Assembly (NCBI RefSeq): GCF_014698845.1
Contig: NZ_JACJTV010000009.1
Span: 124,001-188,000, forward strand
Origin: Coleofasciculus sp. FACHB-1120
Lineage (GTDB): Bacteria; Cyanobacteriota; Cyanobacteriia; Cyanobacteriales; FACHB-T130
Direction: 5' to 3'
Length of the DNA stretch: 64,000 nt
Shown: piece after piece, positions 45,746 to 56,288 of the stretch
Position numbering within the stretch: the first letter of the stretch is position 1
Layout of the letters: every line of letters begins with the position of its first letter
Made by a program: the position numbers and the translations under genes
The notes under the pieces: generated by a model
Seen by the model: the letters and a program-made list of their open reading frames with translations, nothing else
Database searches by the model: none
Told to the model about the DNA's origin: nothing

Positions 45746-46987
45746 CTAAAGGAAGGTAATCGGGTCTACGGGTGTACCATTTTTACGGACTTCAAAGTGG
45801 AGATGGGGTCCCGTAGAAAAGCCAGTAGAACCAACCGCCGCGATCGCATCGGCTCGGTTTACAGATTGTCCTTCCGAAACATAGATTTCGCTGGCGTGAC
45901 CATATAAGGTCGTGATGCCATTGCCGTGGTCAATGATTACCGCCTTCCCGTAACCTCCATACCATCCGGCAAAAATTACCTCTCCGCCGTTGGCGGCGCG
46001 GATCGTGCTGCCATGACTTCCCCCAAAGTCGAGACCAGAGTGGAAACGGCGATAGCCCAGAATCGGGTGAACTCGCCAACCAAAGTTGCTCGTAATTCCC
46101 GCATCGCTAGGGTAGCTGAAAATACCCGTGCCGCGAATAATGTCCCGACCACGAAGAATGGCTTTGCTTGCTGCCGCTTCTCTTTCTCTTTTTGCTTTCG
46201 CTTCGGCAACTCGTTTTTGAATAAGAGTGCTAATCCCTTCGGAATCCTCTGCTAAAACGTTCTCGGCTGCTTCTAAGGCTTGCCGGTTGGTATTCAAGCG
46301 TTGAATGAGCTGCTGCTGCCCCTGTGACTGAGCTTCAAATTCGGCTTTTTGTGCCAGTAATTGTTGGGTAATCAGGGCAATTTGGTTTTTCTGCTGTTCG
46401 ATCTCAGCTTTTTGGCGGTTGATTTGGTCGGCTTCCGCCTTTAAGTTTTTCAAAATTTGCTGGTCGGCTTGAAACACCAATTTGATCTGGCGACGCCGGT
46501 CGGAAAATTGACTGAGATTTTGGCTGGAAAGCAGCATTCCCCATCCTTGGTGAGAGAGCTGCTGGCGTTGCAGGAAACGCAAACGGGCGACGGTAGCGGC
46601 TTGCTTTTGTTGATAAGAGCGTTCTGCGATCGCTAGATCCTCTTGCAACGCCTTTAAGCCCTGAGTGGCTCGTTGTAATTGGTACTGATAGTCATTCAGC
46701 TGGGTGCCCGTTAGTTCCAGGTTTTGCTGCAAGCCACTGAGTGTTCCCTGAGCGGCTTTCTGGAGTTTTGATAAGCGATCGCGTTCTTTAGAATAATTAG
46801 ACCGCTGCCGATCCAGTTGTTGCTGCATCTGTCGCAGCGTTTCTACTGTGACGGGTGACGGCGAAGGTAAATCTTCAGCTAGCACCGGCATCACTAGCAA
46901 AAACCAAAGGAAAATTAGGCAACAAACAACCGGCAACCGGCACTGATGCCAAATATTTTTCCTTTTTGCTGAAAATGGTGCTTTCAT
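45746..46987 (-). CDS. M23/LytM murein hydrolase with coiled coil (EnvC-like)
   Basis: 413 residues. A hydrophobic signal/anchor (LPVVCCLIFLWFLLVMPVLA, ~18-37) sends it across the inner membrane. Residues ~45-270 are a Gln-rich coiled coil as in EnvC. The C-terminal LytM domain keeps the zinc ligands: HSGLDFG, YGHAS and PHLHFEVRKNG, so it may itself cut peptidoglycan cross-bridges, unlike E. coli EnvC, which is degenerate and activates amidases. Likely role is septal or cell-junction peptidoglycan remodelling in the filament. It lies downstream of the glycosyltransferase gene on the minus strand. Confidence 0.9.
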   Translation of the reverse strand: MKAPFSAKRKNIWHQCRLPVVCCLIFLWFLLVMPVLAEDLPSPSPVTVETLRQMQQQLDRQRSNYSKERDRLSKLQKAAQGTLSGLQQNLELTGTQLNDYQYQLQRATQGLKALQEDLAIAERSYQQKQAATVARLRFLQRQQLSHQGWGMLLSSQNLSQFSDRRRQIKLVFQADQQILKNLKAEADQINRQKAEIEQQKNQIALITQQLLAQKAEFEAQSQGQQQLIQRLNTNRQALEAAENVLAEDSEGISTLIQKRVAEAKAKREREAAASKAILRGRDIIRGTGIFSYPSDAGITSNFGWRVHPILGYRRFHSGLDFGGSHGSTIRAANGGEVIFAGWYGGYGKAVIIDHGNGITTLYGHASEIYVSEGQSVNRADAIAAVGSTGFSTGPHLHFEVRKNGTPVDPITFL

Positions 46988-47084
46988 CCTTTCAAACTCA
47001 GTCGTGCCAAAACGCCGAATTTCATCATGATGCCACCAGAAATTTTATTCACCTAATATTTCAGTGCCCCTTTCCACCCCTCTC

Positions 47085-47126
47085 CACGCCCAACCCTCAC
47101 CGAAAAGCACAGAGGGGTTGGGCGTG
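47085..47126. repeat. 12-bp inverted repeat between glycosyltransferase and M23 genes
   Basis: CACGCCCAACCC (47085-47096) pairs with GGGTTGGGCGTG (47115-47126), loop 18 nt. It follows the glycosyltransferase stop by 73 bp on the minus strand, but no T-run follows, so terminator function is uncertain. Confidence 0.6.
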
Positions 47127-47198
47127 AGGTGTTCTCACCATGAACAATTATCCGGGCTTGATAGGACTGCAAGCTGCGGCAGTTTAACAATTTAGCAT

Positions 47199-49106
47199 TT
47201 AGCTAGAGGATCGATGTTGGACACTGGCAACGATTTGTTTTGACAACCGAATCAGCTGATAAGCACCGGATGCGCCTAAATTTTGGTATTGATTGGGCTG
47301 TAGTTTGGATTTCTCTAAATATTTAGGCTCGGTCAAAATCAGTACCGAAGGTGGCTTGGCCTGAGTCGCCGCGATCGCTTCAATATATTCCATTGCCGAG
47401 GCAACTTTGGCAAAGTAATTCACCGGGCGCTGCGTGTAAAATACGACACTCGGTTTTTTGAAACCAATCATCAATATGGCTTCCCCTGGCTGCTGGACTT
47501 GGGCGATTCGTGCCGATAATTCCCGCAGCGGCAACTGACGGGCTTGATCCATCATGAAGTAGGCAGGTGTGATCGTAAAGATGATAAAAGCCATAAATCC
47601 GATTAGATTCGGACTCCACAGCCAACGCCACCGCCGTCGTTTCAGCAGTAACAGCCCTGCCCAAATAGCGGTTGCCCCCCAGATGATGCCTCCCCGCACC
47701 GTCAAACCGGAGCGTTGAACCATTTGGCGCAGATCGGGCACAGCAGGGTCATACCCTAAGAAGTTTGGGCTGTATAGAATCGCACCTGCCAAAACTGATA
47801 AAAACACCACATTGACAACGCCACTCCAAAAGAAAGGACGGAGGAATGAGGACTGAGTGGGGAATTCTCCTTCTGGCTGGTTAACTGCTAATTCTTGAGT
47901 ACTGACTTCTTCTTCCTCAGTCCTCAGTCCTTTCACCCCAGTCCTCAATTGATCGCTGAACAAAAGTGCCACCAGAATTCCTGCGGCTGGCATTAAAGGC
48001 AGCACATAGCTGGGGAGTTTTGTCACTGCAACGGTGAAGAAGCCAAAGATCCCGGCAAACCAAAACAGAGCAAATAAACCTAAATGAGTGGAACGGGGGG
48101 AGTCCCGCCATTTGCCACACTGCCAAAAGCGGAGACGGGCAATCGCGACCGGCAAATAAATCGACCAAGGCGCAAAACCCAGCAGCACCACTAGGAAGTA
48201 AAAATACCAGGGTGCCCAGTGGTGATTGACAACGCCTGTGAAGCGTTCCAAGTTGTGATAGCCAAAAAACTTATTAACGTAGTTTTCGCCGTTCCGTAAA
48301 ATCACCAAAACATACCAAGGCACTGCCAAAACCAACACCAGTGCCAAGCCCCGAATCGGGAACATCTCCCGTAACACTTCCTGAGCCTTGCCCAGGTAAA
48401 GTAGAAAAGCCCCAATAATCAGAACGGGTAAGACAATGCCGACCGGCCCTTTTGTCAAAATCGCCAACGCAACTAGCACGTAGAAAGCGAGATACCAACG
48501 AGTTTGGAGCGCGGGTTGGTTGGTGTTGACATAGCCAAGAAAAAAAGAAAGTAGCGCACAACCCACGCAGCCGGTTAGCAGCATATCTGAGACGCCTGTG
48601 CGTCCCCAGACAATCATTTCTGGATTCAGCGCGATCGCAGCCGCACCCAGCAAAGCCGATAGCCACAACTGACGCCGCCGCGTCCCCTCCCTGGCTTGCC
48701 CCGTCACCGCACTAGGAGAAGGAAGCCCATAGTAGCGCAACGTATAGAAGCCTAATCCTGTCACCGCGATCGCAGACAGCGCCGAAGGCAATCGCACCGC
48801 CCATTCATTGACGCCAATCAGTTTATAAGCGATCGCCATCAGCCAGTAAACTAACGGCGGCTTATCAAAGCGCGTCTCTCCATTAAAATACGGTGTAATC
48901 CAATCTCCCGTCACCGTCATCTGGCGGGCAGCTTCAGCAAACAGCGGCTCAGTTTCATCAACCAGACCGATATTCCCTAAATTCCACACAAAAGCCACCA
49001 AGCAAACCACCAGCACCCACAGAATCGATAAACTCCAGGCAATGCTGGGATGCTTCTCCCAAGATTTCCACCAACTTCTAACCGTTCGATTAACCCTAAA
49101 TTTCAT
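47199..49106 (-). CDS. Phospholipid-carrier-dependent glycosyltransferase (GT39/GT83, ArnT-like)
   Basis: 635 residues with about a dozen membrane helices. The first periplasmic loop carries the family motif DETEPLFAEAARQM...DWITPYFNGETRFDKPPLVYW, with the catalytic acidic residue in VDETEPLF. Such enzymes use polyprenyl-phosphate sugars to glycosylate lipids or proteins on the outer face of the membrane; the acceptor is unknown. Between two helices, at about residues 387-410 (47880-47945), a stretch rich in Glu/Thr/Gln is encoded by TCCTCAGTCCTCAGTCC-type DNA repeats, an in-frame insertion. ATG at 49106. Confidence 0.88.
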   Translation of the reverse strand: MKFRVNRTVRSWWKSWEKHPSIAWSLSILWVLVVCLVAFVWNLGNIGLVDETEPLFAEAARQMTVTGDWITPYFNGETRFDKPPLVYWLMAIAYKLIGVNEWAVRLPSALSAIAVTGLGFYTLRYYGLPSPSAVTGQAREGTRRRQLWLSALLGAAAIALNPEMIVWGRTGVSDMLLTGCVGCALLSFFLGYVNTNQPALQTRWYLAFYVLVALAILTKGPVGIVLPVLIIGAFLLYLGKAQEVLREMFPIRGLALVLVLAVPWYVLVILRNGENYVNKFFGYHNLERFTGVVNHHWAPWYFYFLVVLLGFAPWSIYLPVAIARLRFWQCGKWRDSPRSTHLGLFALFWFAGIFGFFTVAVTKLPSYVLPLMPAAGILVALLFSDQLRTGVKGLRTEEEEVSTQELAVNQPEGEFPTQSSFLRPFFWSGVVNVVFLSVLAGAILYSPNFLGYDPAVPDLRQMVQRSGLTVRGGIIWGATAIWAGLLLLKRRRWRWLWSPNLIGFMAFIIFTITPAYFMMDQARQLPLRELSARIAQVQQPGEAILMIGFKKPSVVFYTQRPVNYFAKVASAMEYIEAIAATQAKPPSVLILTEPKYLEKSKLQPNQYQNLGASGAYQLIRLSKQIVASVQHRSSS

Positions 49107-49545
49107 GAACCCCCGAACCGTCCGTCAGTAATGGGCAACCTCAAAAGGCATTTTCCCAGACCTTAATCTAGCTGGAAATGCGACGCCAGCGCACCCATTG
49201 CAGGATGTCATCACTCCCGCCTACCCAGCAGCATTTCCTGACTCTGGCAAAACCTACGAGTTCCCTAAATTATTCGTGGTTGATGGGTAATGGGTAAGGA
49301 ATCATGGGTGAATAGCACTGACACAAGAAGACGCAAGGAGCCGGGAAATCAATTTCGAGAGCGAGAAGCTAAAGTAAGCTAAAGCCTACTGCTAAGCCTT
49401 TGAACCCGTTTCAATGGGTTGCGATCTTTTCGCCCAAACTGCCCAAACTTTAGTTTAGGGCTGAAGTCAGCGGCCTTCAGTTATGGATAATTCGTCCGTA
49501 GAAGAGAAAAACAACTGACTGCTGACTGCTGACTCTGAACAAACC
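49107..49545. other. 439-bp gap with heptamer repeats
   Basis: Downstream of the small anchored-protein gene. The heptamer TGACTGC occurs in tandem at 49516-49536 (third copy degenerate), a short tandemly repeated heptanucleotide of the kind common in filamentous cyanobacteria. TGATGGGTAATGGGTAA-like text occurs near 49280. No gene is seen. Confidence 0.55.
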
Positions 49546-50088
49546 CTAAGACTGCAAAACCAGTTGCCATTCTGATACCTGAGCATTCCACACAGGCAGA
49601 GGCGTCTCACCCACAACATACGGCCCCCAATACCGGCGGGAACCATCTTGGGCAAATGCCACCAAAATATCCCCCTTTTTTAGCTGTACATCCCCTCCAG
49701 GCAGGGATAAAGTGACGCCTTGGCTGCCCCCTTCTCCTGGGGCAAAATCCCAGTGTGCTGGCTCCCCATAAGATGTCGTTGGTGGCTGATAAGTCAGCAA
49801 CGCCAGCCGTAGCGGATATTCCGTTTGATTCGTCACCCGTAAAGACCCTTGACGAGTTGCAATTAGCGGTCTTGGTCGATCGTCTGTGGGTGACGCAACT
49901 GGTGTAGAATTGGGCAGTTTTCCCGCACCAGGAGTATTTTCCCGTAGTGAAGCGTTCGTTTTTGAGAGCAACGAGGCATTTAACTTGGCTGGATTGAGTT
50001 CCACCCGCTCCTGAAGCAGTCCCAGCCCTAACCCGATGAGTCCTAAAAGCACAGCAATTAGAACCCCAGGGTAAACCTTTAAAATCAT
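49546..50088 (-). CDS. Membrane-anchored protein of unknown function
   Basis: 180 residues. A single N-terminal hydrophobic helix (VLIAVLLGLIGLGLGLL, ~9-25) would anchor it with the rest outside the cytoplasm. A Ser/Thr/Pro-rich linker (~35-75) leads to a beta-rich C-terminal part (GSLRVTNQTEYPLRLALLTY ... YWGPYVVGETPLPVW). I recognise no family. It lies 170 bp downstream of the second HstK-type kinase on the same strand and could be cotranscribed, but nothing ties it to signalling. The even composition and absence of overlap support a real gene. Confidence 0.6.
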   Translation of the reverse strand: MILKVYPGVLIAVLLGLIGLGLGLLQERVELNPAKLNASLLSKTNASLRENTPGAGKLPNSTPVASPTDDRPRPLIATRQGSLRVTNQTEYPLRLALLTYQPPTTSYGEPAHWDFAPGEGGSQGVTLSLPGGDVQLKKGDILVAFAQDGSRRYWGPYVVGETPLPVWNAQVSEWQLVLQS

Positions 50089-50258
50089 AAGCTTTTGGAT
50101 ATTCTTTCAGGAGTTTACCTCCCTTAAGGGCGAAAAAGCCCAGCTAAAGACAGACTCTTCTGGTAAGCGATCGCGCCAATCACCATTTTTCATCTACGCC
50201 ACAAAACGAGAATCTTTGGTGACGCTTCTAAGCACTCCGCAAACGATGTTTCCCACCC

Positions 50259-53200
50259 CTACAACACTTTTGAAAAAGCTGCCTTGAGCGGAATCTCAAT
50301 CATAAACTCCGTCCCTTGTCCTGGCTCTGAAATACAGCTCAACTGCCCACCATGTTTATCTACAACAATCTGGTAGCTGATAGATAACCCTAGCCCCGTC
50401 CCCTTGCCTACCGGCTTCGTTGTAAAGAAGGATTCAAACAAACGTTGCCGCACTTTTTCCGGCATCCCTGGCCCATTGTCAGCAATCCGAATCGCTACTT
50501 TCTCACCATTGATTACTTCCGTGTGAATCCGAATCTTCGGTAAGGGATTATTCGCACTTTCGGAGCGATTATTTATCCCCCGTGCCCCCGTAATCATTAG
50601 CTCATCGATTGCATCAATTGCATTTGCCATAATATTCATAAAAACCTGATTGAGTTGTCCGGCATAACATTCCACTAAAGGCAACTCACCATACTCTTTC
50701 ACTAGCTCAATTGCCGGACGCTCCGCGTTCGCTTTCAGACGATGCTGTAGAATCATCAACGTGCTGTCTAAACCAGCGTGAATGTCCGCAGGTTTTGCGG
50801 TTGTTTCGTCAATTCGCGAGAAATTGCGTAACGACTGCATGATCTCTCGAATTCGATCAGTTCCTACTTTCATCGAAGTGAGCAATTTAGGCAAATCTTC
50901 TATCAGATAATCTAGTTCGATTGTCTCAACTTCCTCTTCAATCTCGGCAGGCGCATTGGGAAAATGTTGCTGATAAAGATTAACTAAGTTGATTAAATCG
51001 TGTACATATCCAGAAGCATGATGCAGATTACCGGAAATAAACCCGACTGGATTATTGACTTCATGGGCTATCCCCGCAACCATTTGTCCTAAACTAGATA
51101 TTTTTTCAGTTTGAACTAATTGAGTCTGAGTTTGTTGCAACTGGTGAAGAGCTTGTTCTAGTTCCTGAGTTTTTTGGGATAAAGCGCTATTCTTAATTTC
51201 CAGTTCGTGAGAGTAATTTTGCAGATTTTTGTAAAGTTGGGCATTCTCTATTGAAATGGCGACTTGGGATGTCAATACTTTTAGAACTTCTAGGCGTTCT
51301 GAGGTAAAAACTCCTTGAGTTAAGTCATTTTCTAAGTAAAAAATTCCCGTCAACTGTCTTTTGTGAAAAATAGGAAACCCTAAGATAGACTTAGGTTGGT
51401 TCTTCTGAATGTATGGATCATTAATAAAGAGTCCTTCTGTAGTTGCGGAGTCTAAAACTACTGTTTTTTTAGTTCTTTCGATGTAGTGAATCAGCGAAAT
51501 CGGTAAATCATCACAACTTTCAAGGGGAATTGAGGGCAAAACCGAACAACTTTGTTTACCCAAAAGTTTTTTAGCAACTAGCAACCATTGATTTGATTCT
51601 TTTAACAGAAGAATCCCTTTTCGCGCCCCGGCAGTCTCAACCAAGATATGGATCAATTTTTCTAGCAATTGTTCGAGAACAATTTCTGATGAAATCGCTA
51701 TCGATGCCTTTACAATTGCTGCCAAATCTAGTGCAGCAGAACCTGTTCCTGTTGTGGAGGTTGTCGTCAGAGTTCTCTCAATGCTAATCGTTTCTCTAAC
51801 CAGGAGCCGGGAGAAAAACTCAGCATATCTTGATTCTAAATCTTTAGATTTTGCCGTTGCTCCCCACCGAATAAAGGTATAGTATGCTTCAGTTAAATAA
51901 AACTGAGCTAGCTTCTCTCTACCAAGCGAGAAATAAAACTCTGCCGTCAATTCATTAGCCAGTGCTTCTTCTTGGGTATATCCTTGCTGTTTGGCTCCTT
52001 TAATGCTGAGGTCATACAACTCCATCGCGCTAGAAGTTTGTTTTAATATCCGCGCCTTTTCTGCCTCCACTAGATCGTATTTATGCTGATAATTCATTGG
52101 CGCGTGGTACGCCCAGTGTTTCATATTTTCCTGGTTGGCATTTACTTTATCGAGGTATTGTTGTTTCTCGGTATCATTAACTTGGGGACAATGAGCTAAA
52201 AGAGCCAAAGAATGGTAGAAATTAAGTACAGCAACCTGCATAAAACCAAAAGCAGATCCAGCTTGCTCTGTGGCTAAAGCTGCGCTAGCGATCGCGCCCT
52301 CGTAATCTTTAAATTGATACAGAAGAATTGTCTTAGCAACATAGGCAACAAATAAGCCAGTGCCCCCTTTCGATTCAATTAACTGGGGCAAGGTTTCGGC
52401 TTCATTAAAACTTTCCCCGATCAATAGAAGTTTATCCGCAGCTTTACCTTGAAAATTTAATCCCAGTTGTCTCCAGATATTCGCAAAATGGATACCCGTT
52501 GGCAGGTTTATCTTTACAAGTACCTCAATGTAAGGGGCTTGTTGCTGCACGATAGAATCTAAGCGATCGCCCGTAAAATATAAGTATCCGCAAAAGTTAG
52601 CGCCACAATAACTCGCCCATTCAATATCTCCCGTTTCCAAGCCGCTTTGAAGCCCTTGTTGGAAGTAAACAACACTATTTTTAGCATGTTCTTTCCACGG
52701 TCTAATATTAGCGTTAAACAAGTTATAGACTTTCGCCTTGAGTTCTTTAGCATCAAATTGTTCTAGAAGCTTTAATGCCAATTTACCCGCATGATATCCA
52801 GCATCTATCTTTCCAAGCCCTGACAACAACAAGCCATAAAAACCATAAGCGAAAGCAGATAGCGCCGAATTACCATGTTCAATACAGAGATTAATCATAG
52901 TTAATATTATCTGCGGAAAAATCTCTGGCTTTGCCATGAAAACAGGCGCACAAATCGTTTTTAAAATTCGCAATCCCGCTAGTTTCTCCGGATCTGTCAT
53001 TGCGGGGATCTTGTCTAAGTCTGCGACTCCGGGCAACTCAACAACCAAGCTCTCGTCGCTTGTTAACGTTACGAGAGTAATTCCCAGCCGTTCCAAAACT
53101 TGTAGCCCTGTATCGACGGCTTTAACCATCTGAAATTGACAGATATAAATCTGGATTTGTAGCTCGTTTACCTTTACTTCGTCGATTAAACTTGTAGCTT

Positions 53201-55685
53201 GTTCTAGGGCAACTTCAGCTAAAGTAGCCGCCTGCTCAAAGTTGATATTTAAGTATTCTGCTTCCGCCGACTCAAGATGAAGTGTGAGCGTTAAATCATA
53301 GTGGCTTTGCCAGCTATTTTCAGTAAGCAGTCTTAACCCTGCGGTTAAGTATCTAGCAGAAGCTTCATAAGCCGATGCTGCTTTGGCTTTTTTCCCAGCC
53401 ATCAGATTGAGTTGGGCAAGTTCATCTTTGTCTGCTTGGTTAACAAGCAACTCCACCCCGATATTGAGCTGGTTGACAATATCAAAAACATTCTCTTCCA
53501 GCGCATATTTAGCTGTTTTATGTAACAACTGCTGACCAATTTTTAGGTGAGTTGATTTTTTCCGCTCTTCCGGAATCAAAGAATAAGCCGCCTGCTGCAC
53601 CCGGTCGTGTAAAAATTTATAACTAATCCTGATATCTTCTATCAGGAAATCTCCTTTTTCTGATTGGTCAAAAAATAGAGGGATCTTATAAGTATTGCTC
53701 AAAGGTAAAACTAAACCAGCCTGAAGCGCCTCCCACAAATCGTCAGCAGTATTGATTAAAGATTGCTCATTGACAATGGATAGAGCCTCTAAGGTAAATT
53801 GGTTTCCAATGCAAGCAGCTAATTTTAGGACTTCCTGGGTTTTTTCCGACAATTTTTGAATATTTCTGGCAACCAGTTCGACGACGTTATAATCTGTAAT
53901 TCCAATCTTTTGGATTTTCTCAAGATTCCAGAGCCAGCGACTTTCAACAAAGTCAAAGTGTAAAAAGCATTCAGAGTGAAGCGTCTGAAGTAGTTGTGTT
54001 AAAAAGAAGGGATTGCCTTGAGTTTTATGAAAAACAAGCTCAGAAACTTCCTTCGATCTTTCGGTTTCTTGAAGGGTATCAGCTACTAATTGATAGACAT
54101 TTTCAATATCCAAAGGACGAAGAAGAATGTTATTGACAACTGCCTCTGTTTTTTTAAGTTCGTCTAAAGCCAGCATCAACGGATGAGTTTGACTAACTTC
54201 GTTATCTCGATAGGCTCCAATCATTAACAGATATTGACTGCCGGGTTCAGTCATCAGCAGTTGGATTAATTTTAAGGAAGCTGAATCTACCCACTGTAAG
54301 TCATCTAAGAAAATAACTAACGGATGTTCTGGCTTTGTAAAGACATGAATAAACTGTTGGAACACCCGGTTGAATCGATTTTGAGATTCACTGGGTTCTA
54401 GTTGCGGAACTTCTGGCTGAACTCCAGTAATTAGCTCGACTTCGGGTATAACATCAATAACGATCTTACCTTGCGCTCCCAAAGCATTTTCTATCTTTTC
54501 CTTCCAAAAAACTATCTGTTCCTGACTTTCCGTTAATAGTTGTCGGATTAATTCTTGCAAAGCTTGAATTAGAGCAGCATAAGGAATATTTCGCTTAAAC
54601 TGGTCAAACTTACCCGCAATAAAATATCCATGCTGGCGCACAACGGGTTTATGAACTTCCTGAACTAAGCAAGATTTACCAATGCCTGAATAACCAGAAA
54701 CTAGCATCATTTCAGTAGTTCCAGCACTGACTCGGTCAAAGGCATCCATTAGGGTGGTTACTTCAGTTTCACGACCATACAGTTTTTGGGGGATGAGCAA
54801 TTGCCCAGATTTATCTCGCTGACCTGGAAGGAAATCTTCAATTTTGCCATTTCTTTGCAATTGAACGAGGCATTCCTCTAAATCTACCTTTAATCCTTGG
54901 GCACTTTGATATCGATCTTCAGCGTTTTTAGCTAATAATTTCATTACAATTGCTGAAATTGACGCCGGGATTTTTGGATTGAGCTGGTCGGGAGAAATGG
55001 GTTGTTTAGCAATGTGAAAATGAACGAGTTCCAGCGGGTCATTAGAAGAGAAAGGTAAATTTCCCGTCAGCATTTGATAAAAGGTGACGCCTAAGGAGTA
55101 AAAGTCGGTACGGTAGTCAATCGACCGATTCATTCTCCCTGTTTGTTCGGGCGACATATAGGCAAGGGTGCCTTCTAGTAAAGTGGGATTACCTTGTGTC
55201 TGAGTTTCTCTGGAAAGACGCGATGAAATGCTAAAATCTGTTATTTTAACTTGACGAGTTTTTGAATTTATCAGGATATTGTGGGGTTTAATATCTTTAT
55301 GAATAATCTGTTTTTGATGCAGGGCAGTAAGGGTATCTGCTAGCTGAATGGCAATCAGAAGAAACTGGTTTAAATCAGTTTTGAGGGGAGAATTGATAAC
55401 TTTTTCAAGAGATTCTCCGTCAAAATATTCTAATACCAGCGCTAGACCGTTGTTATAGTTTTCTAATGCCAATGATTTGACAACCCCTTCTATATCCAAA
55501 GGCAGTAAAATTTTATATTCATGTCTCAATCGAGAAATTTCTTCGAGAGTGGGATATTCGGCTTTCAGGGCTTTTACAATCACAGAGGTTAGTTCAGCCT
55601 CTCTAGTACCTTGATAAATAACCGTTTTGGCTCCTTCATGAAGGGGCAAAGGGGAAAGCTGATAACCCGTTAGGTTGATGCTCAT
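50259..55685 (-). CDS. HstK-type Ser/Thr-His kinase: STK-AAA-GAF-HK
   Basis: 1808 residues and paralogous to the 2351-residue kinase ~8 kb away. Residues 1-270: protein kinase with HKDIKPHN and, again, DFS instead of DFG. ~300-560: AAA/STAND-type ATPase (SGYSGIGKSCL; VIFLDDLQWVD). ~560-1300: helical repeats. GAF ~1320-1480. Then a coiled coil and one histidine kinase with GIAHEVNNPVGF (~1538) and [21 protein letters not shown]. It lacks the PAS, the first histidine kinase and the receiver of its paralogue. The family links Ser/Thr and His phosphorylation in one soluble protein; the stimulus is unknown. ATG at 55685. Confidence 0.92.
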   Translation of the reverse strand: MSINLTGYQLSPLPLHEGAKTVIYQGTREAELTSVIVKALKAEYPTLEEISRLRHEYKILLPLDIEGVVKSLALENYNNGLALVLEYFDGESLEKVINSPLKTDLNQFLLIAIQLADTLTALHQKQIIHKDIKPHNILINSKTRQVKITDFSISSRLSRETQTQGNPTLLEGTLAYMSPEQTGRMNRSIDYRTDFYSLGVTFYQMLTGNLPFSSNDPLELVHFHIAKQPISPDQLNPKIPASISAIVMKLLAKNAEDRYQSAQGLKVDLEECLVQLQRNGKIEDFLPGQRDKSGQLLIPQKLYGRETEVTTLMDAFDRVSAGTTEMMLVSGYSGIGKSCLVQEVHKPVVRQHGYFIAGKFDQFKRNIPYAALIQALQELIRQLLTESQEQIVFWKEKIENALGAQGKIVIDVIPEVELITGVQPEVPQLEPSESQNRFNRVFQQFIHVFTKPEHPLVIFLDDLQWVDSASLKLIQLLMTEPGSQYLLMIGAYRDNEVSQTHPLMLALDELKKTEAVVNNILLRPLDIENVYQLVADTLQETERSKEVSELVFHKTQGNPFFLTQLLQTLHSECFLHFDFVESRWLWNLEKIQKIGITDYNVVELVARNIQKLSEKTQEVLKLAACIGNQFTLEALSIVNEQSLINTADDLWEALQAGLVLPLSNTYKIPLFFDQSEKGDFLIEDIRISYKFLHDRVQQAAYSLIPEERKKSTHLKIGQQLLHKTAKYALEENVFDIVNQLNIGVELLVNQADKDELAQLNLMAGKKAKAASAYEASARYLTAGLRLLTENSWQSHYDLTLTLHLESAEAEYLNINFEQAATLAEVALEQATSLIDEVKVNELQIQIYICQFQMVKAVDTGLQVLERLGITLVTLTSDESLVVELPGVADLDKIPAMTDPEKLAGLRILKTICAPVFMAKPEIFPQIILTMINLCIEHGNSALSAFAYGFYGLLLSGLGKIDAGYHAGKLALKLLEQFDAKELKAKVYNLFNANIRPWKEHAKNSVVYFQQGLQSGLETGDIEWASYCGANFCGYLYFTGDRLDSIVQQQAPYIEVLVKINLPTGIHFANIWRQLGLNFQGKAADKLLLIGESFNEAETLPQLIESKGGTGLFVAYVAKTILLYQFKDYEGAIASAALATEQAGSAFGFMQVAVLNFYHSLALLAHCPQVNDTEKQQYLDKVNANQENMKHWAYHAPMNYQHKYDLVEAEKARILKQTSSAMELYDLSIKGAKQQGYTQEEALANELTAEFYFSLGREKLAQFYLTEAYYTFIRWGATAKSKDLESRYAEFFSRLLVRETISIERTLTTTSTTGTGSAALDLAAIVKASIAISSEIVLEQLLEKLIHILVETAGARKGILLLKESNQWLLVAKKLLGKQSCSVLPSIPLESCDDLPISLIHYIERTKKTVVLDSATTEGLFINDPYIQKNQPKSILGFPIFHKRQLTGIFYLENDLTQGVFTSERLEVLKVLTSQVAISIENAQLYKNLQNYSHELEIKNSALSQKTQELEQALHQLQQTQTQLVQTEKISSLGQMVAGIAHEVNNPVGFISGNLHHASGYVHDLINLVNLYQQHFPNAPAEIEEEVETIELDYLIEDLPKLLTSMKVGTDRIREIMQSLRNFSRIDETTAKPADIHAGLDSTLMILQHRLKANAERPAIELVKEYGELPLVECYAGQLNQVFMNIMANAIDAIDELMITGARGINNRSESANNPLPKIRIHTEVINGEKVAIRIADNGPGMPEKVRQRLFESFFTTKPVGKGTGLGLSISYQIVVDKHGGQLSCISEPGQGTEFMIEIPLKAAFSKVL

Positions 55686-56288
55686 TTTCGGAAGTTTGAT
55701 AAGTATAGTATTGGTGTGTGATGTTGATAGATGCTAGGAGAGGAGACTTGCTTCAAGGAGTTTATCTAGGATAAGTTGTCGCGAAATTGACACAGATTGA
55801 ATTGATACCTTTTTTTCTATAAACTCCGAATTCAAAAATTGAATTTCATAGAGGTATGGGACTTCTTGGATTTTGGTTGTTGCATTTTATAAATTCCTCA
55901 CAATTAGAGAATAAATTTGGAGGAAGTGCAAACCTATGCTGGATATGTAAAATGTAGCGATCGCTACCCCATTGCCGCAACGCGATCGCTTCAGTCCTAA
56001 GTCGCCTCCTGATTACCGTTGCCAGGGCTATCTGTCTGCTGATTGGCATAGGAGAAGGCACGGGAACATCATCTCATCTGTATTGAGAATGGCCTTAGTT
56101 TTAAGAAAATCTTTGATTCTAAATAAATCTATATATTATAAACATAAATCTTTATTAAAACGGTAGCGATCGCGCTTAGCGCCTCCTTCGCCTTTATAAA
56201 ACTCCCCAATCGAGGAAGTGGTAGGAGCATCAGATAATTAAAAAAGCTTTTGGAAAGCAGGATATTAGTTTGGAGTCAGCCTCTAACG
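55686..56288. other. 603-bp divergent gap upstream of ycf20
   Basis: Holds the promoters of the second HstK-type kinase (minus) and of the ycf20-glycerate kinase pair (plus). Two HIP1 octamers near 55959 and 55981. Several short ORFs have no supporting ribosome site or composition. Nothing else recognised. Confidence 0.4.

Noticed and set aside
49516-49536. Possible CRISPR-like tandem repeats
   Set aside because: The unit is only 7 bp, without spacers, and belongs to the short tandem heptamer class of cyanobacteria; no cas genes are present.
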